Of a stretch of DNA of 64,000 nt, positions 26,685 through 35,874 are shown one piece after another. The DNA comes from an uncultured Sulfitobacter sp. Lineage in GTDB: Bacteria > Pseudomonadota > Alphaproteobacteria > Rhodobacterales > Rhodobacteraceae. Each line of letters starts with the position of its first letter. Within the stretch, counting starts at the first letter, position 1. Location of the stretch: the NCBI RefSeq assembly GCF_947497275.1, contig NZ_CANMFS010000002.1, positions 186,001-250,000 of the forward strand, in the 5' to 3' direction. The position numbers and the translations under genes are program-made. Under the pieces are notes generated by a model, which searched no databases, had not been told where the DNA came from, and was given only the letters and a program-made list of their open reading frames with translations.

Positions 26685-28669
26685 TCTTCTACTCCTGAGT
26701 TAAGTTCCAAATCGAGTTCGATCATCAAAGAATTGGCCGCCACTTGGGCAGCCACGCTGCAATGGATTGCGGTAACGCGGCCTGCGGCGGGCGCAATGAT
26801 GTCATGTTGCATCTTCATTGCTTCCATCACCGCCAGACGCTGTCCGTGGTCGACTTGTTGGTTTGGTTCCACGAGAATTTCGATAACGGTACCGTGCATC
26901 GGTGCTTCGATCATTCCGTCGCCACCTGCCGAACTGCCTTCCGCAGAGTCCGCATAGCCGTCGTGGAAATCAAATTCTCCGTCTTCAAAGATGAGGTTGA
27001 TACTGCTTGGGTGAGCGAGAAAGGTCGCCCGCTCTAATACGTTGCCAATCCGGAAACGCGCACTGTGGCTGTCCTCGGACACATCCGCCAAGGCAATCAC
27101 ATCCTCATCGACGACAACCCGGTACCCATTTTCCTTTGGCGTGACGGAAACCTTTTTCCCGGCCAACAAGTAATTGGTAACAAGAGGCGGTCCCGAGGAC
27201 CAATTCAGCAATTCCTCAGGTATAGTCAGCGCTTGTTGCCGAGCAGCCTTACGTTGTGCGCCGTATAGCAGAACAGCACCAACCGCGATTTGCTCTGATG
27301 TAGGTATCAGTTCGGCAAACCCTTCGGCGAACTCTTCCGAGATGAAACTGGTCGTAGCCTTGCCTGCGATAAAGGCCGGGCGCTCAAGCGAACGAACAAG
27401 AAAATCACGGTTGACCTTTGGGCCAATCAGAACGGTCTGGTTTAGCGCCTTGATAAGATTCAGGCGCGCCGCTTCCCTATCTGGTCCTATGCCGATAATT
27501 TTTGCGAGCATTGGATCGTAGTGGGGAGACACCTCCAGCCCGGTTTTCAACCCGTCATCGCAGCGTATTCCATCACCTTCCGGCGCTACCCAAATTTCGA
27601 TCTTGCCAGTCGCTGGCATAAAATCATTCGCCGCATCCTCAGCATAGAGCCGGGCCTCGATGGCATGGCCACTGAGGGCGATTTGCTCTTGCGAAATACC
27701 CAAGGGGAGCCCTTGCGCGACGCGCAGTTGAAGTTCAACCAAATCAAGCCCAGTCACTTCTTCCGTCACAGGGTGTTCGACCTGCAAGCGCGTGTTCATT
27801 TCCAGGAAATAGAACTCGCCATCGGCACCTAAAAGAAATTCGACCGTGCCAGCGCCTTGGTAATCCACGGTACGAGCCGCTGCCACTGCGGCTTGCCCCA
27901 TGCGCTCACGCAGGTCCGGCGTCATGATCGGCGACGGCGATTCCTCCAGGATCTTTTGGTGACGGCGCTGCACCGAGCAATCCCGTTCGCCCATATGGAT
28001 GATATCGCCGGCCTGATCTCCGAATACTTGGATTTCGATATGCCGAGGATTGATGATGGCCCGCTCCAGGATCAGTTCACCCGACCCAAAGGAATTGCGC
28101 GCTTCGGACCTTGCGGCAAGCAGGCCAGCTTCCAGATGATCGACTGAGTGAATCAAACGCATACCCTTGCCACCGCCCCCGGCAGCAGCCTTGATCATAA
28201 GCGGAAAGCCTACAGCCGTGGCCTCGCGGATCAGGGTCTCGTCGGATTGATCCTCGCCCTGATAGCCGGGAACACACGGCACATCGGCATCAATCATGAG
28301 CCGTTTTGCTGCTGCCTTATTGCCCATCAGATCAATTGACCTTGGCTTGGGCCCGACAAAGACGATATCCTCTTCGGCGCAGCGCTTCGCGAACTCTGCA
28401 TTCTCAGACAGAAAGCCATATCCGGGATGGATCGCATCTGCGCCTGTTTCATGCGCCGCGGCTATGATGCGCTCAATATCCAGATAGGATTGCGCAGCAG
28501 GTGCGGGCCCGATCTCGACCGAGACATCGGCCATCTGAGCATGGGGCGCCTGTGCGTCAACATCAGAGTGAACGGCAACAGTCCGGTATCCGAGCCTGCT
28601 TGCGGTGCGCATTATCCGACAAGCGATTTCGCCGCGGTTTGCTATCAGTAGTGTCTTAAACGTACGCAT
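26681..28669 (-). CDS. Acyl-CoA carboxylase, biotin carboxylase/BCCP subunit
   Basis: This is the biotin-bearing alpha subunit of an acyl-CoA carboxylase. Its 662 residues comprise an N-terminal biotin carboxylase (about 1-450) with KTLLIANRGEIACRI, the ATP-grasp glycine loop KAAAGGGGKGMR and the EMNTRLQVEHPVTE active-site stretch. A linker domain follows, then a C-terminal biotinyl domain with EAMKMQH, where Lys619 carries biotin. The family layout fits methylcrotonyl-, geranyl- or propionyl-CoA carboxylase alpha chains. It lies six bases after the carboxyltransferase gene. The AtuA homologue in the operon points to the geranyl/methylcrotonyl type. Confidence 0.94.
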   Translation of the reverse strand: MRTFKTLLIANRGEIACRIMRTASRLGYRTVAVHSDVDAQAPHAQMADVSVEIGPAPAAQSYLDIERIIAAAHETGADAIHPGYGFLSENAEFAKRCAEEDIVFVGPKPRSIDLMGNKAAAKRLMIDADVPCVPGYQGEDQSDETLIREATAVGFPLMIKAAAGGGGKGMRLIHSVDHLEAGLLAARSEARNSFGSGELILERAIINPRHIEIQVFGDQAGDIIHMGERDCSVQRRHQKILEESPSPIMTPDLRERMGQAAVAAARTVDYQGAGTVEFLLGADGEFYFLEMNTRLQVEHPVTEEVTGLDLVELQLRVAQGLPLGISQEQIALSGHAIEARLYAEDAANDFMPATGKIEIWVAPEGDGIRCDDGLKTGLEVSPHYDPMLAKIIGIGPDREAARLNLIKALNQTVLIGPKVNRDFLVRSLERPAFIAGKATTSFISEEFAEGFAELIPTSEQIAVGAVLLYGAQRKAARQQALTIPEELLNWSSGPPLVTNYLLAGKKVSVTPKENGYRVVVDEDVIALADVSEDSHSARFRIGNVLERATFLAHPSSINLIFEDGEFDFHDGYADSAEGSSAGGDGMIEAPMHGTVIEILVEPNQQVDHGQRLAVMEAMKMQHDIIAPAAGRVTAIHCSVAAQVAANSLMIELDLELNSGVEE

Positions 28670-28675
28670 ATTTCC

Positions 28676-30298
28676 TCACATCCGCCCGATACCGAAAGTG
28701 TTGGTGCGGACTTCACGTCCGCGGGCCTCGCGGCAGGTGTCCAATGCGAAACCGATGATTTTACGCGTGTCGCGCGGGTCAACTATGCCCATGTCGAGCA
28801 TTTGCCCCGAGGTGTAAAAGGCGCTTTCCTGTTGCTCGAAATGCGCCAAAAGAGCTGCTTTACGCTCACTCAGCTTCGCCTCGTCCACCTCAAAACCCTT
28901 ACGCGCCGCGCTGCCGCGCGCCACCATATCCATCGTGGTCGCCGCCTGCTCGCCGCCCATCACGCCGGAACGCGAATTAGGCCAGGCAAAAAGGAAATCA
29001 GGCTCGTAGGCAAAACCCGACATGCCGTAATTCCCCGCCCCGAAACTGGCTCCAATATAAAAGGTGATCTTTGGCACACGAACATTCGATACTGCCTGGA
29101 TCATTTTTGACCCGTGCTTGATCATGCCAGCTTGTTCGTAATCCTTACCGACCATGTAACCGGTGATGTTATTTAGGAAAACCAGCGGCATGTCCGCTTG
29201 ATCGCACAATTGCATGAACTGAGCCGCCTTGGCCGCCCCGTTTGGGTCGATGGGACCGTTATTGCCTATCATACCAACGGCATGCCCCATCACGGATGTC
29301 TGGATGCAGACCAAGCTGGGTCCGAAATCGGGCTTGAATTGATCCAGATCCGAACCATCTGCCAAGCGCGCCATTACTTCGCGGGTGTCGTAGGCCTTGC
29401 GGTAATCGACCGGCACCACGCCCGCCAACTCTTCGGGTGAATAGTGCGGAGGTGCGTAGTTGCCCTGCGCGGGCGCGGCGCAATTTCGGTTCCAATCAAG
29501 CCGCGCAACCAACTGGCGGAGTTTAGCCATCGCATGAGCATCGTCTTCGACCAAATGCTCCACGACACCTGAAATCTCAGCATGCATCTGAGCGCCCGCC
29601 AACTCTTCTTCGTCAGCGACTTCGCCTGTAGCCGCGCGGACCAACGCCGCACCGCCCAATGAGGCCCGGCCACGCCCTTTGACCGCAATAACATAGTCCG
29701 AAAGACCCGGATAGTATGCCCCGCCCGCCGTCGACGGACCGTGCAGAACCGCAAAGGATGGAACGCCGGCCGCGCTTAGTTGCGCAAGACGTCGAAACGC
29801 GCCGCCTCCCCATGCCCAACCGGCAACTCGGTATTCAAGCAGGTTGGCACCCGCGCTTTCCACCAAATGCAGAAACGGCAACTTCTTGTCGAGCGCGATG
29901 TCCAGACAGTTACGCAGTTTTTCCCCTGTCTTTGGGGTGCCGGCACCGGCGTTAATTCCGCTGTCACTTGCATAGATCATGCAACGCGTACCGCTGACAA
30001 ACCCAATCCCGGCAATTGTATTGGCACCGGGCAGCGATTTCTCGGGGTCAGAGGTATCGATAAGATAGTTGGCCATTCCGAACAATTCGAGAAATGGCAA
30101 TCCGGGGTCCAGCAGCCGCGCAATACGTTCACGGGGAGTCAGTTGCCCGCGCTCTTCAAACACTGCGCGTCGACGTTCTGACGCCTGAGACGACCGATCC
30201 TTCAAAGTATGTACGCGATCAACAAGCGCAAGCATATCGCTGCGATCATTGGCAAAAGCCTCTGAGCTCACGTCGATGCGCGAAGTAAAAACTGGCAT
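28676..30298 (-). CDS. Acyl-CoA carboxylase, carboxyltransferase subunit
   Basis: This beta subunit moves the carboxyl group from biotin to the acyl-CoA. The 540 residues have the two crotonase-like halves of the family: the N half with GIGFVSGTRCMIYASDSGINAG and GPSTAGGAYYPGLSDYVI, and the C half with NNITGYMVGKDYEQAGMIKHG and ASFGAGNYGMSGFAYEPDF. The last is close to methylcrotonyl/geranyl-CoA carboxylase beta chains rather than to propionyl-CoA carboxylase. The ATG at 30298 follows a GAGGGGGGG ribosome site. It is the first gene of the minus-strand operon. The exact acyl chain is not decided by sequence alone. Confidence 0.93.
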   Translation of the reverse strand: MPVFTSRIDVSSEAFANDRSDMLALVDRVHTLKDRSSQASERRRAVFEERGQLTPRERIARLLDPGLPFLELFGMANYLIDTSDPEKSLPGANTIAGIGFVSGTRCMIYASDSGINAGAGTPKTGEKLRNCLDIALDKKLPFLHLVESAGANLLEYRVAGWAWGGGAFRRLAQLSAAGVPSFAVLHGPSTAGGAYYPGLSDYVIAVKGRGRASLGGAALVRAATGEVADEEELAGAQMHAEISGVVEHLVEDDAHAMAKLRQLVARLDWNRNCAAPAQGNYAPPHYSPEELAGVVPVDYRKAYDTREVMARLADGSDLDQFKPDFGPSLVCIQTSVMGHAVGMIGNNGPIDPNGAAKAAQFMQLCDQADMPLVFLNNITGYMVGKDYEQAGMIKHGSKMIQAVSNVRVPKITFYIGASFGAGNYGMSGFAYEPDFLFAWPNSRSGVMGGEQAATTMDMVARGSAARKGFEVDEAKLSERKAALLAHFEQQESAFYTSGQMLDMGIVDPRDTRKIIGFALDTCREARGREVRTNTFGIGRM

Positions 30299-30763
30299 GT
30301 CCCCCCCCTCAAGCAATCAGGCCCCGTCACAAGCGCGAACCGGGTTACCTCGCGGATCCTTTTCAGGACCGCTCCTCCCACGCCAGCGGTGATCCACGAC
30401 TGTGATTTATCGTTAGCGTCTCTGATACAGTCATGCATCAGTACCTACCTGTCAACAATAATTTCACACATCTGGATAATATGCCATTTTTGATCCAGAT
30501 ATATGTACCTGTGCTCGGAGGAGGTAGTCGGATCTTGCGGACGAGGTATTTCAGCGTGCAACGGAACTGCCGCGCACAGATGCAATAAAACTCGTGTGCG
30601 CACTGCATATCCGGCGGTGCCCGCGCCGGCTCCGCCTGCAGATAACAGGGACCTACAATTTGATAGTTTTGGGACAGGACGCGCCGGATTTGAGCGACAC
30701 CACCGAGCGCCCTCTCAATCGTAAGAAGCCGCGCCAACTTCAAGAAGCAGCGCCGCGCTGCCT
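30299..30763. promoter_or_regulatory. Intergenic control region upstream of the carboxylase operon
   Basis: These 465 bases lie between the end of the IclR gene and the first gene of the operon and contain no convincing gene. They hold the promoter elements and inverted repeat listed separately (30450-30509). The part between 30510 and 30763 shows nothing I recognise. Confidence 0.6.
30450..30509 (-). promoter_or_regulatory. Candidate promoter with operator, carboxylase operon
   Basis: Read on the minus strand, a perfect TTGACA (30455-30450) is a candidate -35 box for the carboxylase operon; the -10 box downstream is weak. Just upstream lies an eight-base inverted repeat, ATCTGGAT (30470-30477) and ATCCAGAT (30493-30500), with a 15-base spacer. 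The right arm continues as ATCCAGATATATGTACC (30493-30509), which matches 15 of 17 bases at 31516-31532 near the IclR start. The position fits binding by the IclR regulator. Confidence 0.5.
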
Positions 30764-31498
30764 TTACTTTGGTATGATTTTGTCGATCGCGACCCGCATG
30801 GCCTCGGCAATCCGCAAGGCATTTCCTTCAAACCTGAACATCGGTCCCGCAACTGTAAAAGCGAGATGGCGCCCAAAAACAGGCAAAGCCATCGAGATCC
30901 CGCCCAGATCAGGACTGAAATTGGATGCGCTGACGAACCAGCCTCGTTCGACGCCCTCTGTAATCCTGTTCTCGACTTCAGCGGCATTCAACGGAGTGCC
31001 GGAACCGTACTTCACGAACATGGCACGCTTCAGCAGCGATTCACGTTGCTGCGGTGACATCAAGGACATCAGCGCATGGCCCGTTGCGGTTGCATGGATT
31101 GGTACACGCTTTCCTGGTTCCGCGACATAGCGGATCGGTTGCGGTGAGTTCGCAACGCTCAGCATTATCGCGTTCTGACCGCTGGGCGCGGCTACCCATG
31201 TCGTTTCGCCCATCTGCTCGGAAACTGTGCGAACAAGTTCGAAAACTTCGTCCGGTAGAGGTTCCGCAGTTGATATCTCTTGCGACAAACTCAGCCAGCG
31301 AGGTGTTGGATAAAAACCAGCTCTGGTGCGGGGTTCATATAGGAAGCCCCGCTCAACCAAGGTATCGATCACGTTGAAAGTACTCGACCGGGGCCAACCG
31401 AAATGTTCGGAAAGCTCCTTCAAGCCCGCTGGCCTTCCCACTTGAGCATAGAACTCAAGCACATCCAGCGCGTTCGAAATCTGACGTACCTGAGCCAC
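30764..31498 (-). CDS. IclR family transcriptional regulator
   Basis: This regulator has 244 residues. The N-terminal winged helix (about 8-65: ALDVLEFYAQVGRPAGLKELSEHFGWPRSS is split here by its two helices) precedes the ligand-binding domain (about 80-244) with the IclR patterns GKRVPIHATATGHALMSL and SPDLGGISMALPVFG. I chose the GTG at 31498, with GAGGGGG about seven bases upstream; a frame back to 31657 would run through AT-rich promoter sequence. It sits between the two arms of the acyl-CoA cluster and is the likely local regulator, sensing a pathway acid or CoA ester. Confidence 0.9.
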   Translation of the reverse strand: MAQVRQISNALDVLEFYAQVGRPAGLKELSEHFGWPRSSTFNVIDTLVERGFLYEPRTRAGFYPTPRWLSLSQEISTAEPLPDEVFELVRTVSEQMGETTWVAAPSGQNAIMLSVANSPQPIRYVAEPGKRVPIHATATGHALMSLMSPQQRESLLKRAMFVKYGSGTPLNAAEVENRITEGVERGWFVSASNFSPDLGGISMALPVFGRHLAFTVAGPMFRFEGNALRIAEAMRVAIDKIIPK

Positions 31499-31647
31499 AC
31501 ACGCCCCCTCTTTAAATCCATATATATGTATCACTATCAGATTCTCAGCGCAAATGTTGAATGCTGTTGACTGCCTTTCTTGCCCCATGTAATCCATATT
31601 TGAAGATTTATTATGCAGAAATGTGAACAAATGAAGGGGTGAGGTAA
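31499..31647. promoter_or_regulatory. Divergent promoter region with candidate IclR box
   Basis: The region separates the IclR gene and the CoA-transferase gene. ATCCATATATATGTAT (31516-31531) is a 16-base palindrome with one mismatched pair, and matches the copy before the carboxylase operon. A partial copy, ATCCATAT, lies at 31592-31599. On the plus strand TTGACT (31567-31572) and TGTAAT (31588-31593) form a possible promoter with a short 15-base spacer. The box close to the regulator's own start suggests autoregulation. Confidence 0.5.
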
Positions 31648-32862
31648 ATGGGGCCACTGGAAGGATTGCGCGTGCTGGACATGACGTCCGTAGTCATGGG
31701 CCCTTATACGACGCAGTTTCTGGGCGATTTCGGCGCAGATGTGATTAAGGTCGAGGCTCCGGGAGGCGATGTTGTCCGGCAGGTCGGTCCCAGCCGGAAC
31801 AGCGGAATGGGCCCTCTTTTTCTAAATTCCAACCGCTCAAAGCGCTCAATTACACTGGATCTGAAAACGCCCGAGGGATTGAAGGCTTTGTTGCGCCTTG
31901 CCGAGCGAGCCGATGTACTGGTCTACAATATCCGCCCCGCTGCCATGGCGCGCCTTGGCTTGTCCTACGAAGAGGTCTCAGCGCACAACCCGCGCATCAT
32001 CTATGCGGGCATGTTTGGCTATTCACAGGATGGGCCCTACGCCGCCTATCCCGCCTACGACGATCTGATCCAGGGCGCTGCTGCGCTGCCTTATCTGTTT
32101 CAACGCGCAGGGTCGGCGGAGCCGCACTACGTTCCAACGGCGATCAGCGACAGGGTTGTTGGGCTGTTTGCCCTGTCAGCAATATTGGCGGGGATTCACG
32201 AACGTAGTTCTTCCGGCCAGGGCCAACGGATTGACATACCAATGTTCGAATGTATGGCAAGCTTTATCCTGTCGGATCATCTAGGCGGCCAAAGCTATGA
32301 TCCACCGCTGGATCGCGGCGGCTATCACAGACAATTGTCACCTGAGCGGCGCCCCTACCAAACCAGTGACGGCTACATCTGCGCGTTGCTCTACACCGAC
32401 GCGCACTGGCGACGGTTTTTTATGGCAATCGAGCGCAGCGATCTGATCGAGAATGATCATCGCTTTGCCACGTTCAATGCACGCATGGAGCACCTCGACG
32501 AGGTCTACAGGACGTTGTCGGACCTTCTGTCTCAGCGCACCACCGCCGAATGGCTGGAGGTTTTCGGGCAAGCCGATATTCCGGCCATGCCGATGAACGA
32601 CATCGAGGGAATATTGAACGACCCTCATATGCAAGCGACCGATTTCTTTCAATTTACCGACCATCCGAGCGAAGGCCGCCTGCGCGAGATGAAGGTGCCA
32701 ACGCAGTTTTACCGCACACCGGCCACCCCCTCGCAGCCGGTTCCCAGACAGGGGCAAGACGGTCACCAGATTCTGAGCGAGGCTGGGTTCAGCACTGAGG
32801 AATTGCAGGAATTGGCCGATACTGGCGGTTGGTTGGAGCCAGATGAAACGATTGAAGCATAG
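31648..32862 (+). CDS. Class III CoA-transferase (CaiB/BaiF family)
   Basis: This enzyme moves CoA between organic acids. The 404 residues start with the family's LEGLRVLDMTSVVMGPYTTQ and contain GADVIKVEAPGGD. Asp168 (TAISDRVVG) is at the position of the catalytic aspartate that forms the acyl-anhydride in this family. The C-terminal part includes RIDIPMFECMASF. It is the first gene of the plus-strand arm and offers a second way, besides the ADP-forming synthetase, to put CoA on the substrate. The donor and acceptor cannot be told from sequence. Confidence 0.93.
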   Translation: MGPLEGLRVLDMTSVVMGPYTTQFLGDFGADVIKVEAPGGDVVRQVGPSRNSGMGPLFLNSNRSKRSITLDLKTPEGLKALLRLAERADVLVYNIRPAAMARLGLSYEEVSAHNPRIIYAGMFGYSQDGPYAAYPAYDDLIQGAAALPYLFQRAGSAEPHYVPTAISDRVVGLFALSAILAGIHERSSSGQGQRIDIPMFECMASFILSDHLGGQSYDPPLDRGGYHRQLSPERRPYQTSDGYICALLYTDAHWRRFFMAIERSDLIENDHRFATFNARMEHLDEVYRTLSDLLSQRTTAEWLEVFGQADIPAMPMNDIEGILNDPHMQATDFFQFTDHPSEGRLREMKVPTQFYRTPATPSQPVPRQGQDGHQILSEAGFSTEELQELADTGGWLEPDETIEA

Positions 32863-32875
32863 GAAGGAACACTAG

Positions 32876-34042
32876 ATGGATTTCTCCATGACGGAAGAAC
32901 AACACGCCATCCGTGATGCGGTCGCCGCGATTTGCACACGCTTTGACGAAAACTACTGGCTGGAAAAGGACAGAACCGGCGGTTTCCCCGATGATTTTTA
33001 TAATAGTCTGGCCGATGCGGGTTGGCTGGGCATCTGTATCCCGCAAGCCTACGGTGGTTCAGGGCTCGGGATTACCGAGGCGGCCATCATGATGCGAACA
33101 ATCGCAGCGTCAGGTGGAGGAATGTCGGCAGCCTCTGCTGTGCATATCAACATCTTTGGGCTCAACCCCGTCGCCGTCTTCGGCACCGAAGAACAGAAAC
33201 AGCGCATGTTGCGACCAATGGCAGAAGGAAAAGAAAAAGCCTGTTTCGGCGTGACCGAGCCCGACGCCGGGCTGAATACCACGCAGTTGAAGGTGCGCGC
33301 TGTTCGCGATGGCGATCGCTATATCGTCAATGGTCAGAAGATCTGGATATCTACCGCCCAGGTGGCTGACCGGATCCTGCTGTTGGCCAGAACAACGCCG
33401 CTGGACAAGATCAAGAGACCGGCAGAGGGCCTCAGCCTGTTCTACACCAAGCTCGACCGCACCCGTGTTAAGATCAAGGAAATCGACAAGATGGGGCGCA
33501 AGGCTGTCGATTCCAACGAATTGTTCTTCGAGGACTACGAAATTCCGGAAGAAGACAGAATTGGAGAAGAAGGCCGAGGGTTCGAGTATATTCTGCACGG
33601 GATGAACCCCGAACGGGTTCTGATTGCCTCGGAGGCCATCGGTTTAGGCAACGCCGCGCTAAGGCATGCTTCAAAATACGCCGCCGAACGTGTGGTTTTT
33701 AACCGCCCCATCGGACAAAATCAGGCCATTCAGCATCCGTTGGCCAAATGCTGGTCAGAGCTTGAAGCCGCTTGGCTGATGGTCATGTCCGCTGCATGGA
33801 GCTACGACAATGGTAAGTCGGTAGGCGTGGCTGCGAATGCAGCTAAATACCTTGCCGGTGAAGCCGGGTACAATGCATGCCAGACGGCGGTCATGACCCA
33901 TGGCGGATTTGGCTATGCCAAGGAATTCCATGTGGAGCGGTTCCTGCGGGAGTCGCTGATCCCCCGGATCGCCCCCGTCAGCCGCGAACTCGCCCTGAGC
34001 TTCATCGCAGAAAAAGAACTCGGCCAGCCCAAATCTTACTGA
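32876..34042 (+). CDS. Acyl-CoA dehydrogenase
   Basis: This is a FAD enzyme of 388 residues with the complete family layout: N-terminal helices, the beta domain with CFGVTEPDAGLNTTQLKVRA (about 123-142) and QKIWISTAQ, and the C-terminal bundle with THGGFGYAKEFHVERFLRE. The ALIPRIAPVSREL-like C-terminus is typical of medium or branched-chain members. The start is 13 bases after the CoA-transferase gene. In an Atu/Liu-type pathway it would make the alpha-beta double bond that the carboxylase needs, as citronellyl- or isovaleryl-CoA dehydrogenase does. Confidence 0.93.
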   Translation: MDFSMTEEQHAIRDAVAAICTRFDENYWLEKDRTGGFPDDFYNSLADAGWLGICIPQAYGGSGLGITEAAIMMRTIAASGGGMSAASAVHINIFGLNPVAVFGTEEQKQRMLRPMAEGKEKACFGVTEPDAGLNTTQLKVRAVRDGDRYIVNGQKIWISTAQVADRILLLARTTPLDKIKRPAEGLSLFYTKLDRTRVKIKEIDKMGRKAVDSNELFFEDYEIPEEDRIGEEGRGFEYILHGMNPERVLIASEAIGLGNAALRHASKYAAERVVFNRPIGQNQAIQHPLAKCWSELEAAWLMVMSAAWSYDNGKSVGVAANAAKYLAGEAGYNACQTAVMTHGGFGYAKEFHVERFLRESLIPRIAPVSRELALSFIAEKELGQPKSY

Positions 34043-34160
34043 GCTGCTGTCGGAGACAAGAGGTCATCGGCGGATGGCCCACTCCGAGGGACAACCTACA
34101 TTGGCAGATCGTCCCGGCCCCTGACGTCATCGGACCGGTCGCAACGAAAAGGATAGAAAC

Positions 34161-35336
34161 ATGAGTCTTCCAGTTATTGTATCTTTGGCGCGAACCCCAA
34201 TTGGAAAAGCGGCGCGTGGCGCGTTGAATCAGACCCATGGCGCGACTATGGGTGGTCATGTTGCGTCCATCGCTGTAGAGCGCGCCGGTATTGACCCCGC
34301 CTTGATCGAAGACAGCGTCTGGGGCGTTGGCCACCCAGAGCATGTGACCGGCGGGAACATCGGTCGTCAGATCGTCATCCGGGCAGGCCTTCCCGACGAG
34401 ATCGCGGGGATGACGGTAAATCGGTTTTGTTCGTCCGGCCTGCAGGCGCTGGTCATCGGCTCAGAGATGGTGCGGCAACAAGGGGCTGCGGCAGTCCTGA
34501 CCGGCGGGCTTGAAAGCATCAGTCTGAACCAGCCGCCCCCGCGCCACCCCCGGGAAGAATGGATTGAAACCCATCGCCCCGAACTTTACATGCCGATGAT
34601 CGAAACCGCAGACATTGTGGCTGAACGCTATGGCATCGATCGTGAGGCGCAGGATCGTTACGCGTTCGAATCTCAAAAACGTATGGCCCGCGCGCAGGAA
34701 GCCAACCTTTTTGCAGACGAAATCGTCCCCATTACAGTTGAGCGATCGGTAACCAACCGTGAAACTGCGGAACAGCGGATCGAAACCGTTCGGTTTGACG
34801 CTGACGAGTGCAACCGGCCGGGAACAACCTATGAAGCACTGGCCAGTCTCGATCCGGTGCGCGGTCCGGGCAACTATATAACGGCAGGAAACGCATCGCA
34901 GTTGTCGGATGGGGCGGCGGCACTGGTCGTCGTGTCAGAGGAAATTGCGACCCGAGAGGGCTTGGTCCCGTTAGGCACCGTGCGCGGGTTCGCCGTTGCC
35001 GGATGCGCCCCTGACGAAATGGGTATTGGCCCTGTCTTTGCGATCCCCCGGCTGTTGGAACGACAAAACCTGAAGGTAGATGATATCGACCTTTGGGAAT
35101 TGAACGAGGCCTTTGCCAGCCAGTGCCTCTATTGCCGTGACAAACTGGGAATCGACCCGGAAAAATACAACGTGAACGGCGGCGCTATCGCCATCGGCCA
35201 TCCCTTTGGAATGTCGGGTGCGCGCATGACGCAGCATATCTTGCTGGAAGGCCGCCGGCGAAGTGCCAAGTGGGGGGTCGTATCCATGTGTGTCGGCGGG
35301 GGCCAAGGCGCCGCAGCGTTGATTGAGATTTTTTGA
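34161..35336 (+). CDS. Thiolase family protein (acetyl-CoA acyltransferase)
   Basis: This 391-residue thiolase cleaves a 3-oxoacyl-CoA with free CoA. The acylated cysteine is Cys90 ([11 protein letters not shown]), the catalytic His is His347 ([12 protein letters not shown]), and the second cysteine is Cys377 ([11 protein letters not shown]); the NEAF motif (ELNEAFASQ) is also present. All active-site residues are intact. It follows the dehydrogenase by 118 bases, a gap that could hold its own promoter. It would complete the beta-oxidation part of the pathway. Confidence 0.94.
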   Translation: MSLPVIVSLARTPIGKAARGALNQTHGATMGGHVASIAVERAGIDPALIEDSVWGVGHPEHVTGGNIGRQIVIRAGLPDEIAGMTVNRFCSSGLQALVIGSEMVRQQGAAAVLTGGLESISLNQPPPRHPREEWIETHRPELYMPMIETADIVAERYGIDREAQDRYAFESQKRMARAQEANLFADEIVPITVERSVTNRETAEQRIETVRFDADECNRPGTTYEALASLDPVRGPGNYITAGNASQLSDGAAALVVVSEEIATREGLVPLGTVRGFAVAGCAPDEMGIGPVFAIPRLLERQNLKVDDIDLWELNEAFASQCLYCRDKLGIDPEKYNVNGGAIAIGHPFGMSGARMTQHILLEGRRRSAKWGVVSMCVGGGQGAAALIEIF

Positions 35337-35439
35337 TGTTTCCCGATTTTAGGATACATCGCTCTGCCCGCCAACCGAACACTGCAGGATACCTTTTCGG
35401 CGAAGCCGCATTGCTGTCATTACGCGACGAGGATCGGTC

Positions 35440-35874
35440 ATGAGCGAAGATGCAATGGCAGAAGTAAACGCCAAAACGACCATCGGCTATGAAATCGAAC
35501 GGAGCAACCCGGATGGAGATGCTATTATAAGCCTGCAAGTCGATGAGCGGCATCTCAACGGTCACGGGATTGCGCATGGCGGCATAGTCGCAACGCTTCT
35601 TGATACGGCGGCAGGTCGCACAGCGGCGACGTTTTTCGATCAGGATCGAAAGATCTCAATTGTTACAGTCTCGATGAACATCAGTTACCTTGCCCCCTGC
35701 ACTCCCGGTCGGGTGATATGTACGGGTCACGTCCTTGGGGGTGGAAAAACATCCGTAGTATGTGAGGCCGAGTTGCGTGATGAAACCAAAAAACTGCTCG
35801 CTAAGGCTGTCGGCGTATTCCGCAGCATCGGCGCGAAGAAATGGAACAAACCAGCCACCAAGGATGATGGCTAA
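35440..35874 (+). CDS. PaaI family hotdog thioesterase
   Basis: This is a 144-residue hotdog-fold thioesterase that hydrolyses acyl-CoA esters. The HGGIVATLLDTAAG stretch (about 46-59) is the PaaI active-site helix with the conserved His-Gly-Gly and Asp. A short charged C-terminal tail follows the last strand. An alternative ATG lies five codons later. It is the last intact gene of the plus-strand arm before the decayed island and probably rescues CoA from stalled intermediates. Confidence 0.9.
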   Translation: MSEDAMAEVNAKTTIGYEIERSNPDGDAIISLQVDERHLNGHGIAHGGIVATLLDTAAGRTAATFFDQDRKISIVTVSMNISYLAPCTPGRVICTGHVLGGGKTSVVCEAELRDETKKLLAKAVGVFRSIGAKKWNKPATKDDG

